Positions 14,001-24,295 of a DNA stretch of 64,000 nucleotides are shown piece by piece; position 1 is the first letter of the stretch, and each line of letters starts with the position of its first letter. This DNA is from Ectocarpus siliculosus (taxonomy: Eukaryota > Sar > Phaeophyceae > Ectocarpales > Ectocarpaceae). Where the stretch lies: contig FN649736.1 in the NCBI GenBank assembly GCA_000310025.1, forward strand, positions 648,016 to 712,015. The letters are read 5' to 3'. The notes under the pieces were generated by a model. It searched no databases and had not been told where the DNA came from. It was given only the letters and a program-made list of their open reading frames with translations. The translations under genes and the position numbers were made by a program.

Positions 14001-17000
14001 GGTCACCGAGGTCACCATCATCATGAAGGGGACGGGCTCGGGGGCGCCGGGGTTCAAGCTCGCGAACGCCCGCTTCTTGGGCACCGCAATCGACAACCCC
14101 AGCAACACCTTCTACGTGAGCGACTAGGCCTAGAGCATAGTACTGTTACGTGTTCAGGGCGGGAAGGATGTTCAGATTCGAGGCACCGGTGGTAGCCGGC
14201 AGATGTAGCTGCAACGTGTCGCAATCAGTTGATACCTGTGCACTGTTTGATCCACACCGTTTGCCTTGTCGAGCGGTTTCTCGATGGCCCACCTGTCTGC
14301 CTTCGCCACTTCCTTGGTGTCAACCTATCATCACGACCCCGCTATGTTCTTGTAGGTGGGCTCCACGTACGTTGAAAGCTGGAGAAGCGACAGGTACCCG
14401 GACTTCGTGGCTGAGGGCACCGGAGACCAGAAGGCCATAATGGGCGCTATCTGTGCTGTGAAGAAGGCTTCTTTCGACGGTGTGGACTGTGTCGGCGGTG
14501 ATGACGCTGCCACGGGCGAGGTAAGCATGTTTTGTGCTTAGCGCTGGACGGCATCTGGCGCCGTATTTCTCGTGTGGACATCGCGGTCAAGCTGGAAGGG
14601 CTTCTTGCGCAAATTGGTTTCGCTCCTCTGTTACTCGAGCCTAACCCCCAATGCACCAGACTGATTTTTGCAGCAGATGATACCGGTGTGGTCGTATATC
14701 TCACATCATCGTCTGTGTCATTCTCCTCTGCACGGTTTCCTCACGGGCAATTGCTTTCTTTGCCGGCGAACGTATCAGGTAAGCATGCCCATGGGCGAGT
14801 GGTTCGTGGACGGCAACATCTTTATGAAGTCGGGAGTCTACCTCGATGCCAGGTACGGCAAAGTTTGGGATAACAGCTCAGGTTCGGCTTTGCGGGATGC
14901 GAATGCGACGTGCCGTGTCTGTCCATACATGTGTCCATTGGAGTTCCCGAGAACCGGAGACCACCCAGAAGTAGATCGAGTGACGTTCTCGAGCAGCCTT
15001 CGCGCTGGCCGCTACCGTTGACAATTGAATCTCTTTTCCTGCCGTGTATTTTTGGCAGTTTCTCCATTGACGACTCCCCGTACACGACCGACATCATCCT
15101 TGAAGACGGGGCGGCGGGAAAGACGGACACTGCCGCCATTATCGTTATGGACGGCATATCCGACGCACGGGTGTGTGCATGATAAGCTCAACCAAAATCA
15201 CCTATCCACCTTTCCACTTCTCACAAAACCTGACCGCTCTATGGCTTGGCCAGATAGATGATCACGGGGGCGTAAGTGCATTTTTTTTTGTCTATGTCTG
15301 TTGCTACAAAGCCTGCCGAATCTATTCCAACTCTCGGCATCACCACCAACCAACAGATACCACCCAAAACGTCTAGAATTCAAGGTGGCCGTGTTTTCTG
15401 TTTGCTTGGTACTTGATGGAAGAGTAACACTAATGTACGAACGTTTAACTTTTTGCGCTCGCGTGGAACAGCTTTCAGAGGTGTGGATCTACGGCCATTA
15501 CGACAGCGAGACCAGCAACGACACTCCCGCCGTGGATGGCCTCGGGTCTGTAGGCCTCTCCATTACGGGCTCCACGGTGAGCACAGCGTGACCTGGCAGA
15601 TGATGGGATGAGAGCAAACATTCGTTGCTTCAAATGCCGAACCACTCTGTGTGAATGATATTGCGGATGCATGTCTCTTGCCATTTGATCTGGTGCGCGT
15701 GCCCTCGCCCTTCCGGGAGGTCGATTGTGTAAAGCTGTAGCTCGTCCTGTACCCGCCTGAGGTCACGTTCAGGAACACAGACGAACACATTTCGCCGCCA
15801 GAAGAAGCTTGTTTGATTTCTCTGCTATCGGCACCTACCTACCTTGCAGTCCAGATTCGATCTAATTGTAGCCGCCGATATGAGTTGTTTGTGTTCACCA
15901 AAGCGAAGACGGATCATTCTTGCCCAGAACACCACTTTGCGAACACACCAGTGCCCGCATCGGCTGCGTTCCCGGTACTTCGTTTTCACCGTGGGAACGA
16001 ACCCGTGCTCTTTCGTTTCCAGAACATCACTTGCAGATACGCCAGCGTCTACTCCAGCGACGGTGACGCCCTCGTCGTGCGCGACTCCGAAATGGTCAAC
16101 ATCGATGCTGGGCCCTACGACGAGTGAGTGAATGACAAGCAATAGTTTTCGCTTCTGATTCTATTGGACATGGCGTTAGCTTCAGTTGACGGCACAGGCT
16201 ACGCGTGTACCCGTACGGTGCCGGCCCGCTCGTGATCAACACACTCACAAGAAACCCAGGCTCAGACGTTCGAAGCCACCAAGGAACCTGGCACTAAATC
16301 AGAGGCATATAATTTACCCTATGCTCAATCGTTGAAACACAGCAAAGCCTTGCCAGAAATAGTGGTGTCATTGGAGTGGCCTGGCAACGCATCGAATGTT
16401 GACGTTGTTTGCGGATGCTACGATGGACGTTAAACCCGACCACCAGTCGCTCGTTCTCGGTACGGCAATAGGTTTGTGCTCGTGGCGCCACGCACACAAT
16501 GGTCGCGACCGACACAGCCCGGAGAGCCCTCGCTGAATGTTTACGATCTCCCGACCCTGCAGCGGTTTGCCATTGAACGCATCCTCTCCCCAACGGAAAT
16601 GGTGCTAGTGATTTCCTTTCCTTTGCCCGTCGCAGCCTGCTTGCTCGTACTGGCGTCAACTATCGGCCATCGTTTCGCCCGTCGTCTGCGTCGTGGTTAG
16701 CAACGTGACCCCGTTCCCTGCATGTTTGGGCGTTTCTCGTACGCGAACGTGTCTTCCCCCAACTTCAGGGAGTACCGTCCTTGGACTATCGGCCAAAGCC
16801 GTGGCACTGGGATAGTGGTCGACTCGTCGGACTCTGTCTGGATTCGCCGCTACACTGTGAGTGCCCTTGGGAAATTTGTCCTGAATGACAGACGATGCCA
16901 GGGGTTTAGCTGCAGCTGGCGTTTGTCTTTGACTCGATGCACCGACCAATAACTAACCAAGAAGATATCAAACCACTGGACAGTCAGCGCTGACTAGCTA

Positions 17001-18728
17001 GTCTAACGAATTGGCTTCGGTTTCTACAATACGCGTATTACGATGCCCGCAAAATACTGATCGTCAGTGTGCCTCGTGGGACTGCGCGGCTTCGTGCCGG
17101 GCGTAGTTTCCTTTGAGGTGTGAGATATATATGGGCGCCCGCCTACCCCCATCCATTGCAGGAGGACTGCACTTCATTGGAACCCGACCATATGCTCTTG
17201 TGCCACGTATGCAGACATCCGACAACGGCATAGCCGGCATCCACGTCTCGGGTTCCAACAACTTCACCTTCGAGGCCACAATCGCCGACGAATGCTGGAC
17301 TGACGACTGTGTGCTCGAGGGCGAGGGCAACGTTGGAAGCCTGGACGGGCAGCAGCCTATCGAGGTCATCGTCGAGAGCTCCACTCTCGTCAAATTCCAA
17401 GACATGAAGGTCCAATCCGTCAACGGTAAGCTCCCGTTTGTTACTAATTGCTACATACAGTAGTCGGCACACGTCTCTTTTTCCACACACGTCTCTTTTT
17501 CCATACGCACACGTCTCTTTTTCCACACACGTCTCTTTTTCCATACGCGTACTTGTATGGAAAACTTTTTCCATACGCGTACTTGTATGGAAAACTTTTT
17601 CCATACGCGTATGGCACTTTTCTTATTGATAGCATTTTGTATGGAAAACTTTTTCCATACGCGTATGGCACTTTTCTTATTGATAGCATTTTCCTCCCGT
17701 CAACCTGCATCGTCATTCCTTGGGCATTGGTCGTTTTTTGAGCAACTGACGGTCAGAACCATTTATCCTGGCATGGCTCCCGCCGAGGCTGCTACTCGTT
17801 GCGACGAGTCTTCCGCAACACTGACCCATATACCAAATATTGAAAAACCGGCACCTTTTCTCGGGCGCGCAATCTACACTACACAGACCCGGTGATGACT
17901 GTGTCCGGCAGCTCTGGGGTGTCGTTCGACAACTGCGGTTTCTCCAACGTCGAAAGTGGCACATGCGTCATTCAGGTAACTTTGTTTTGAGGATGGCAAC
18001 CACAGAAGCGAAGGGCTAGAGACAGATATTGGGCAGGTTTTTTGTCCCTGCTATGGCTCTCGAACGACTTCGAAACAAGTGGCGATCAGCGCAACTGCAC
18101 ACGAAGCATGCCCTCGCCTCCTGTCAAGAGTGCTGGAAACTCACGGGATGTGTTCGGTTTTGCGAAGAGACGAAAACTTGTCCTTGACCACTTGCGAGAA
18201 CGAGCGAGGTCATGGCCTGTACCCAGTGCAATCGGTGCATACGCTATGTAGAATCTGACATGAAATCTCCTTACTTCATACGGAATTTCTTGTGGGTTGT
18301 CTGCTGTGTTTGGTGTAGTGATGCTGAACTGACGTACCGCCACGCACGAGGCGAAATGCCAACGTGTGCGATAAGCTACTCGGCTCGGCTGAAGAATAAC
18401 CCAAACCCTTGCCTCATTTTCAACGAACCATCGAAATTTCACGGGTCAATAACCTCATCTACTCTTCGAGTGGAGACTTTGGGCCATTATTTAGCTTGCA
18501 CCTAATACTTTGAAATTTCTGTTTACGGCGTAGGCTTCTGTATACCTGACGAACAGATTAATACCTTACCCAAAGTGCCCGCCTCTTTCGACAGCACCGA
18601 CCACCCACCCACCCCTTTTTGCTCGTTGTGTCCTCATTTTTGTCGAGTAGACTGACGCCACCAGCGAGGTAACGACGGGTGATGACCCGGAGCTCAGCCT
18701 CGACGGCACATGCTACGTCAAGGTGTGA
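5087..18728 (+). CDS. Secreted modular protein: signal peptide, F5/8C-like repeats, C-terminal beta-helix-like region
   Basis: Start ATG 5087 (a second ATG follows at 5090); stop TGA 18726-18728. Exons: 5087-5272, 6096-6219, 7164-7345, 7571-7780, 8019-8130, 8457-8641, 8895-9074, 9425-9536, 9747-9931, 10386-10568, 10723-~10797 (end uncertain), 11076-11199, 11527-11588, 12178-12309, 12844-12930, 13417-13602, 13939-14115, 14356-14520, 14779-14852, 15059-15170, 15254-15271, 15472-15576, 16023-16123, 16769-16856, 17215-17425, 17887-17975, 18651-18728. All phases agree, giving about 1180 aa. The N-terminus (MMRAGLAAVLW...FADAA) is a good signal peptide. Repeats of CDPSGC, DGDLST.SRWSC, SYDLGT and TTWTSSGTT...EWLSI fit the discoidin/F5/8 type C fold, often carbohydrate-binding. 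Acidic D/T-rich and Pro/Thr linkers join modules. The C-terminal third is beta-helix-like. Probable cell-wall or secreted protein; catalytic role unknown. Confidence 0.75.
7571..8641 (+). repeat. F5/8C-like module 2 (three exons, phase 0-0 unit)
   Basis: Exons 7571-7780, 8019-8130 and 8457-8641 encode one module. It starts EIMIEDG, runs through an acidic Asp/Thr linker, CDPSGCVADNTR, DGDLST.SRWSC and YDLGT, and ends SEWLSIVE. The unit begins and ends in phase 0, so it can be duplicated without breaking frame. Intron positions match those of module 3 and of module 1 (exons 1-3), and intron sequence just upstream of the middle exon is also similar between modules 2 and 3. This points to unequal genomic duplication within the gene. 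Confidence 0.75.
8895..9931 (+). repeat. F5/8C-like module 3 (tandem copy of module 2)
   Basis: Exons 8895-9074, 9425-9536 and 9747-9931. The three exon lengths (180, 112, 185) nearly equal those of module 2 (210, 112, 185); the shorter first exon reflects a shorter acidic linker. Motifs EIMVEDG, CDPSGCVADNTR, SRWSC, YDLGT, WTSSGTTDG and SEWLSI are conserved. A fourth, strongly diverged module follows (exons 10386-12309): its linker is Pro/Thr/Ser-rich and it keeps DGDMSTSWTC and TSSGTTDGFE but loses the CDPSGC motif. Confidence 0.75.
10893..10965 (-). repeat. Dispersed G-rich repeat, copy 1 of 3
   Basis: Read on the minus strand it starts GGGGAGGTTGAGATAGG, passes through TTTAGGGCTAGGG and ends in a CCCCCTCCCTG...TATTTCC box. 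Similar in order to the copies at 20636 and 63594. It lies in the intron between the exon at 10723 and the exon at 11076. Confidence 0.35.
12844..18728 (+). other. C-terminal beta-helix-like region of the secreted protein
   Basis: Exons 12844 to 18728 encode short hydrophobic strands separated by Asn/Asp/Gly-rich turns, for example DGDALVVRDSEMVNI, SGSNNFTFEATI and SGVSFDNCGFSNV. The last four exons are the part shared with gene 1. Fold assignment is inference from pattern. A parallel beta-helix would fit a polysaccharide-active or polysaccharide-binding protein, but the DPHD motif expected of mannuronan C-5-epimerases was not seen. Confidence 0.5.
17467..17696. repeat. Intronic minisatellite with foldback units
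   Basis: Inside the intron 17426-17886. First comes a short repeat of ACACGTCTCTTTTTCC. Then two copies of a 34-base unit containing CCATACGCGTACTTGTATGG follow, then two copies of a longer unit ending in CTTATTGATAGCATTTT. The core CCATACGCGTATGG is a perfect palindrome, and TTTTCCATAC/GTATGGAAAA arms can pair, so the intron RNA can form several hairpins. Confidence 0.8.
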
Positions 18729-21327
18729 GAACGGACGACTAACAACGTCGCAGAGGGGAGACCGAAGCTCTCATTTCGATTGGCGCGCTTCAAAAGGGGA
18801 TTGGTTAAACCAGTTGATGCTTCAATGGGGGTTTGATGTATAGGAGGGTCCCTGTGCGCGTTGAATGTACCCCTCCGTGTGTTTCTGTGTAGGTGCAACT
18901 ACATACTGTTGAAATGTCCGTGTGAAATGATCAGCATCGATGGATGCTGTCCTCTGCTAGAAGCACGCCTGGTATGGAGCGTGTACAAGTATATTGGGAT
19001 CGATGGTGTATTGTATGAATAGAACCCACGGTACTTATCAGCTGGTCGTCGTTCTACAACTGTGCAACCATTTTTAAATGAAGAAGTGGTATTGCTTGTC
19101 GCTGATGTACATGCCATCCTGGAGGATTTCATGGGGACGCCCTGATTCGGACAGGAGTGAGTGTTGTTCGTCACACCGTCAAGCAGTCAAAGCCAAGCAG
19201 GCGCCAGTGGCACTTGATTGCCCGCTGAGCTAAACTGGCTCGGCTTTTCTTGGTCGGTGCAAGGGGATGGGGTAGTGTGAAGGAGTCCCTAGCATGTGTA
19301 CGTTCTCGATATGCGCCGTATGTAGTAGCATTAGGCGATGTCTGTGACAGACAGACTAGAAAATCGTTTTTTTCGATGGTTATTGTGATGGCCGCACATA
19401 GAAGTGTGTTGGTCGAATCTCGGAAGATGTGGTTCGGTCACGGCGCCAATATGCGCCTAGTGTAAGATGTTGTCTTTCTTGCTTGTGAAGGGTCGTAGCG
19501 AATACAAGGGCACGCGATGAGAATATTTTGGGTCAGATTTTTTCCGTCAACCGTCTCAGACGAACGTTAACAATGGTTCTGGCCACTTCTCAAGGCCCGT
19601 TCGGTTGAAGGTGTTTGTTGCAGCTCGATCGAACAACAATGGTTTCACGGGGGACGGTTCTACGCAACCTCTGTTTCGACAAATAACGGCACATAGAATG
19701 CTTGATTCTTCCTCTCGTCTCATGCACGCTTTAGCGACAACATCTCAGGGGTGCCTCCACGCGCAAGCCCTCGCTACTAGCTATCCCGCAAGTTCCCTTG
19801 TGTTTCGTCCCTCAATTTGATCAGGGAGGGCGAGGCTTGACCGTGGATTTTCCCAACTCCTGCGTACAAATGTTTTTCTCTCTAATGTTTTTTTCTGTTG
19901 GGGGTTGGCGTTGGTACCTGGCCCTAATTTATACTTCAGCCTAGACCCATGTCCGGAGTGAACACAACAGGTTGACGGGGATGTTATCAGGCAACTCATT
20001 TTCCCGAGGGCAAAACCTGTACCACTGAATAGCGGAACCAAAGCAGCACATGTGGCGAGCAATTTCGCATCGGCGACTATATGGCTTTAACCACGGCCCA
20101 CCAAGTCGGCCACTACCAGCCTCGCTTTCGCTTTCCCCGATTGTGGATCAGGGCTCTTTTCCATAATAGAGCCTTGAGTTTCGCAATCCGAAAAAAATGT
20201 GCACGAGCGTAGTGATCGAGCAGGATTGGTTAGTGAATTTTTCGGTAACGCCAGACGACACCGCACAAAATGCTCAAAATGCTTCGAAACCACCGTCACT
20301 GCTTTCGTACGGCTCTCAGCTGCGGGACATGCCCAAATTCGTCCCATAGGGACCGGTGGTTGCCGAGATATGGACCAATATTTTGTCACTACTGCTGTTT
20401 GGGGTGGTCTCCAAGCACAACACACATATGAACGAAATAACCGGAGCCCCGGGGAGTGTCGTTTTCATCCCCGCTTCTTGCGGCAATTTACGCATTTACA
20501 GGCAGGTAAAGCCAATTGCTGGTTGACGGAAATTTCCCGTCTGAAAAGGTCTAACCCGGCAAATGTACATACCTGGATCTCGTTTGGTCATATTTACGGA
20601 GATTGAAGGCCGCTGTTACCGCCTACGATGTTTTTAGGGGGTTGAGGGGTTATGATGGGGTTACCGTTGGGTTAGAGATCCGAAGCCCCCCTCTCTATTT
20701 CATAGATCATCGCTAATAACTGGCCCGGCTAAGTAGGGCCACCTCCAACCCGAGGTCTGCTTTCCTCTGAACCCGAGTGAGGCGTTGGTTACGACGAAGT
20801 CTTGTCCAAATTGAACGGCACGAGACTTTCTTGCGTTGCGCGAACTGTCGGCGAGCGGAGTAGTTAAGCTACTCCGCGTGGCATTTCTGTCAAATGACTT
20901 GCGGAATTAGCCGAGATGGTTCTACAATAATCGTGGTCATCATCGTGCTCGTTGGTGAAAACTTCGCGCACCCTCCCACTTGTCTGCAGCGTCGGCTTGT
21001 TTTGCCCGTATGTCAATTGGCTAATAGATATGCCATGTGTCATGTATGTTTGATGCTTGTACGGTAGTTTTCTTGTGGTATGTAGAGCTCCGCATGCATG
21101 TTGAACGACGGTGTCATCAACAGCGTGCGGGTCGGAAACTGCTTTGACGGTGCATACGTTTCGAAGAAATGTGATTGGGCGGGAGCGCAAGGTGGGTTGA
21201 CCGATGATATTTTCTTCGCCTGTCACAGTTGGTGTAGGGTATTTCTCAGATTACCGCCGATCTGTTGTGAATATACATATTCAAGAGTATTGTGCGACTG
21301 GAGTCCTGAAAAGGCAGATTTTTTGCT
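18729..21327. other. Intergenic region without recognisable genes
   Basis: No open frame here shows a motif or splice structure I can support. It includes a G-rich repeat at 20636-20707, described separately, and a small perfect hairpin CGGAGTAG...CTACTCCG near 20855-20876. The 3' UTR of the secreted-protein gene should occupy the first few hundred bases. Confidence 0.5.
20636..20707 (+). repeat. Dispersed G-rich repeat, copy 2 of 3
   Basis: A tract of GGGTT/GGGGTTA units is followed by a pyrimidine-rich half ending CCCCCCTCTCTATTTCATAG. Related sequences lie at about 10893-10965 (minus orientation, inside a gene 2 intron) and 63594-63672 (plus orientation, inside a receptor-kinase intron). 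All share a G-rich first half with TTAGGG-like units, then a C-rich CCCCCTC box and a short tail. Likely a small dispersed element or degenerate telomere-like repeat. Confidence 0.4.
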
Positions 21328-22412
21328 CCAGATGCACATCGGTTCCCTCGACGAGGAAGTCGAGGAGGTTCCTCGAAGCTGACAGTGAAACATGTTTTGG
21401 GCAATGCCCCCCCTGCGATACAACGCCATTAATTCGATCGAACAAGGGAGATATGCATGTTGGAGTAGTCGGTGTGATACCAAGACTTCGAGCACAGAGA
21501 GCCCTTGATGTAAACGTCATGGACAAGAGTATAATTCTCACGTAGGGGGGTACGACAGTGAAGCAGTATGTTTAAACAAGTCGGGGCTCAGTTTTACTTC
21601 GCAACTGGAAACACCGAAAGCTGCCTATGATTGTCATCAAAATGAGTGTACCTCGTCAAGACTGAATATACGTAGAGCTCAATTTCTTCAACAACATGGT
21701 ACATAATTCTTTGAGATGTCACAGATGTTGACGAACGTTCACTCCGACTTCGACCACCGTGTCGTGCTACCGAAAATGCAAATATTGTTTCAGATGTATA
21801 TTGGTTCTCTCGAGTATCCTTTCTCAAAGCTAACATGGTTGGCAAAGACCCCTCTGCGATACGATGCCTTTGATTCCCTCAAACCAGGGAGATACTCGTG
21901 TCAGAGTCGGGACTCCGTTCCACACCGGGACCTCTCGCACAAACAGCCGTCGATGTGAATGCCATCGACAAGAATATATGAGTGAATTTCTCACGTAGAG
22001 GGTTACGACAGTGAAACAGCATGTCTTTGAAGTATGTACCTTCAGATCGGGACATCGAAAGCTGCTTATGAATGTCATTGGCAAGAATGAATGAGTGAGC
22101 TTCGTCAAGACCGGGGTCCCGTTGAGCTTAACTTCTTCAACGACATGGTACTGTATTCTTTGGGATGTCACCAATCGTTTGCAACACGTTCACTCCGACT
22201 TAGACCACAGCGACGAAATACTGACAACGTGGAGTTGTCATTCAGATAGATATCGATTCCCTTGACAAGTGACCCCCCTAAAGGCTTGCAGTAAACGCGT
22301 CACTGGCAACGACGCCCTGCGATATGATGCCTGTGATTCACTCAAAGCAGGGAGATATACGTGTCGGAGTCGAGATTCGGTTTCACTCCGGGACGTGGGA
22401 CACGGGAAATCT
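21328..22412. repeat. Imperfect tandem repeat, about 455-bp unit, 2.4 copies
   Basis: Unit starts are near 21328, 21789 and 22242; the third is cut at about 22412. Shared landmarks in order are CAGATG.A.AT.GGTTC, CTGCGATA.ATGCC, GGGAGATA, AGTCGG, TCTCACGTAG, ACGACAGTGAA, CACTCCGACTT and others. Units 1 and 2 are clearly diverged, so this is an old duplication. No open frame is kept across units. Confidence 0.75.
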
Positions 22413-23498
22413 TGGTTTTGGAACCGTTTACAATGCTACCGAGGATGGCAATCTCCAACCTGCCCCGTACGTGTGGTAAGGGGAAAAGAGAGGGCAGGGG
22501 CGAGAATCCGGCGGGGCGTACGCCGATGTGTCACCAACGAGGGTGGGATCGATGGCAGTCTGCCGAAAAAGATTGTGGAGGAGGGGAGAAGCGGGAATGG
22601 CAACTTCAAGGGAAGATGATGATAGTGACTACTATTTGGGCAAGAATAGGAGTAGCAGCGACGGTTAAGAGGATGCCGACAGCCATGCCTGGTCGGGCAA
22701 TGATAGGAGTAGGGGTGATGACGAATCGATCACAACTGGCGACCTGCGTTCGACGACGACCACAGCAACGAGGGCGTGCGCACCGCAGAACATTCGGGAG
22801 GTGCGGCAGAACGCCGCGAGGCATTCGATCAGCGCCTAGTCTTCACCACGATGATGGCGAAGAGCAAGGAGAACGTAGGCCTGATCTTGCCGTAAGTTTC
22901 GCCTGACCAAGCCCTGGAAATACACACCCAAAGTCGGGCATACGTCCAGTACCTACTCGGTGGGCAGACGACCGCGACTCCAATGCAGGGCCCCAAGAAA
23001 GGAAGGCCGAAACGTTTCAACTCGCGAGGAAGAGGTCTTCATGCCAAGCGAGAAGAGGAGCAATCGCACATCGGCTATACTGCGACACCCACAAACCCGC
23101 GGCGGCTGAAGAACAAATCCCAGAGATCGACGAGGATGAAGGATTCGACCACAGGCGGACATCGGCGGACGAGAAAAACAACGAAACCGAGTACGTATTT
23201 AGTTGAGCGCGGAGTCGTTCCTACGGCGGGAAGGGGAGGTGGAATATGTGTCAGGGTCAATCTTGGTGCCAATGAAAGAGGATTGGCGTTGGTATGTCAC
23301 CGTGTTCTTGGTACTTCTATGGCACCGACATGACCCCGTGACGAACAAACCGAAAGAGTATCGGCAAAATAAGAAGTACCTTTCGGCCCCCATTCCGTCT
23401 GTACTTTGCTCCTTGGCGAGGTCACACATCGTGAAGCCACACAACAAAACGACTTGGGAAAGAACCGTACTACCACACGCCGAGCAATTCCTCACCGC
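22413..23498. other. Unassigned stretch with scattered short open frames
   Basis: The plus strand has hydrophilic open stretches near 22430-22910 and 22983-23215, rich in Arg, Lys, Ser and Asp, with possible donors near 22477. I cannot build a phase-consistent gene from them and recognise no domain. It could be a decayed or lineage-specific gene. Confidence 0.3.
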
Positions 23499-23990
23499 TC
23501 ACAATGCCCCCCCTGGTCTTGCATACGCGGCTTGCCGGACATTGATCATCCCGCACTCGGCGTGCTGGGAACAGAACTCCGCCTTGTTGCTGCCGTCTTT
23601 ACCGTATGATGGCTGCTTCGTGCATCCTGGATGACCACACCTCCTGTTGACAACATCGATCATGCCCTGCTGCCTGTGTTGTGCACACAACTCCGGCTTC
23701 TTGCTACCGTCTCTACCAAACGATGCCCCCTTCATGCACCCCGCATGGCCACACTTTTTTCTGGCGACGTCAACTATACCCTGCTGCCTGGGCCGAGCGC
23801 AGAACTCCGGCTTTGTGCTGCCGGCCTTACCATATGACGGTTGCTTCATGCATCCTGGATAGCCGCACCTCCTGGTGACGACATCGACCAGGGAACAAAC
23901 TCCGCCTTGCTGCCGTCGGTACCATATGATGGGTGGCTCATACACCCTGGTGTTAGAAAGGCTTACCCATTAGACTACTAAGTCAGCGTT

Positions 23991-24061
23991 GACTTAGTGG
24001 TCTAATGGTCAGAGCCTTCTAACAAAGGATACACGCGCGGGATCGAATCCCAGCTGGTCAC
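23991..24061 (+). other. tRNA-like segment 1 in the foldback element
   Basis: Has a D-arm/A-box-like TAGTGGTCTAATGGTC, an anticodon-arm-like CCTTCTAACAAAGG and a T-arm GGGATCGAATCCC that matches the pol III B-box. The acceptor stem pairs only at its outer bases (GAC/GTC), so I do not call a functional tRNA. A second copy lies at 24224-24295 with GGGTTTGAATCCC. Confidence 0.5.
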
Positions 24062-24223
24062 TTTCACAAGCACCATTAGATATTTTTTCCGGCAGCGCCT
24101 GGCGAGGGGTCCGTCCCCAGAGATCCCTACTTGTAAATATCACAGTGACCAGCTGGATGGCAACGAGCCGAGAGTATATCTTTTGTTAGAAAGGCTTACC
24201 CATTAGACTACTCAGTCAGCGCT

Positions 24224-24295
24224 TTACTTAGTGGTCTAATGGTCAAAGCATTCTTACACAAGGATACACGCGCGGGTTTGAATCCCAGCTGGTCA
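24224..24295 (+). other. tRNA-like segment 2 in the foldback element
   Basis: Second copy of the tRNA-like stretch, keeping TAGTGGTCTAATGGTC and a T-arm-like GGGTTTGAATCCC, but with a changed anticodon-arm region (CATTCTTACACAAGG). The changes argue against selection for tRNA function. Confidence 0.5.

Noticed and set aside
16200-16294. Extra exon (LRVYPYGAGPLVIN...) between 16123 and 16769 of gene 2
   Set aside because: It needs a weak phase-2 donor, whereas splicing 16123 directly to 16769 keeps phase and matches the exon start in gene 1.
5087-18728. Mannuronan C-5-epimerase or alginate lyase
   Set aside because: The fold would fit, but I found neither the DPHD epimerase motif nor a recognisable lyase active site, so only a structural description is given.
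23991-24295. Functional tRNA genes
   Set aside because: The T-arm is good but the acceptor stem pairs poorly, the two copies differ in the anticodon region, and both sit inside a repeated mobile element.
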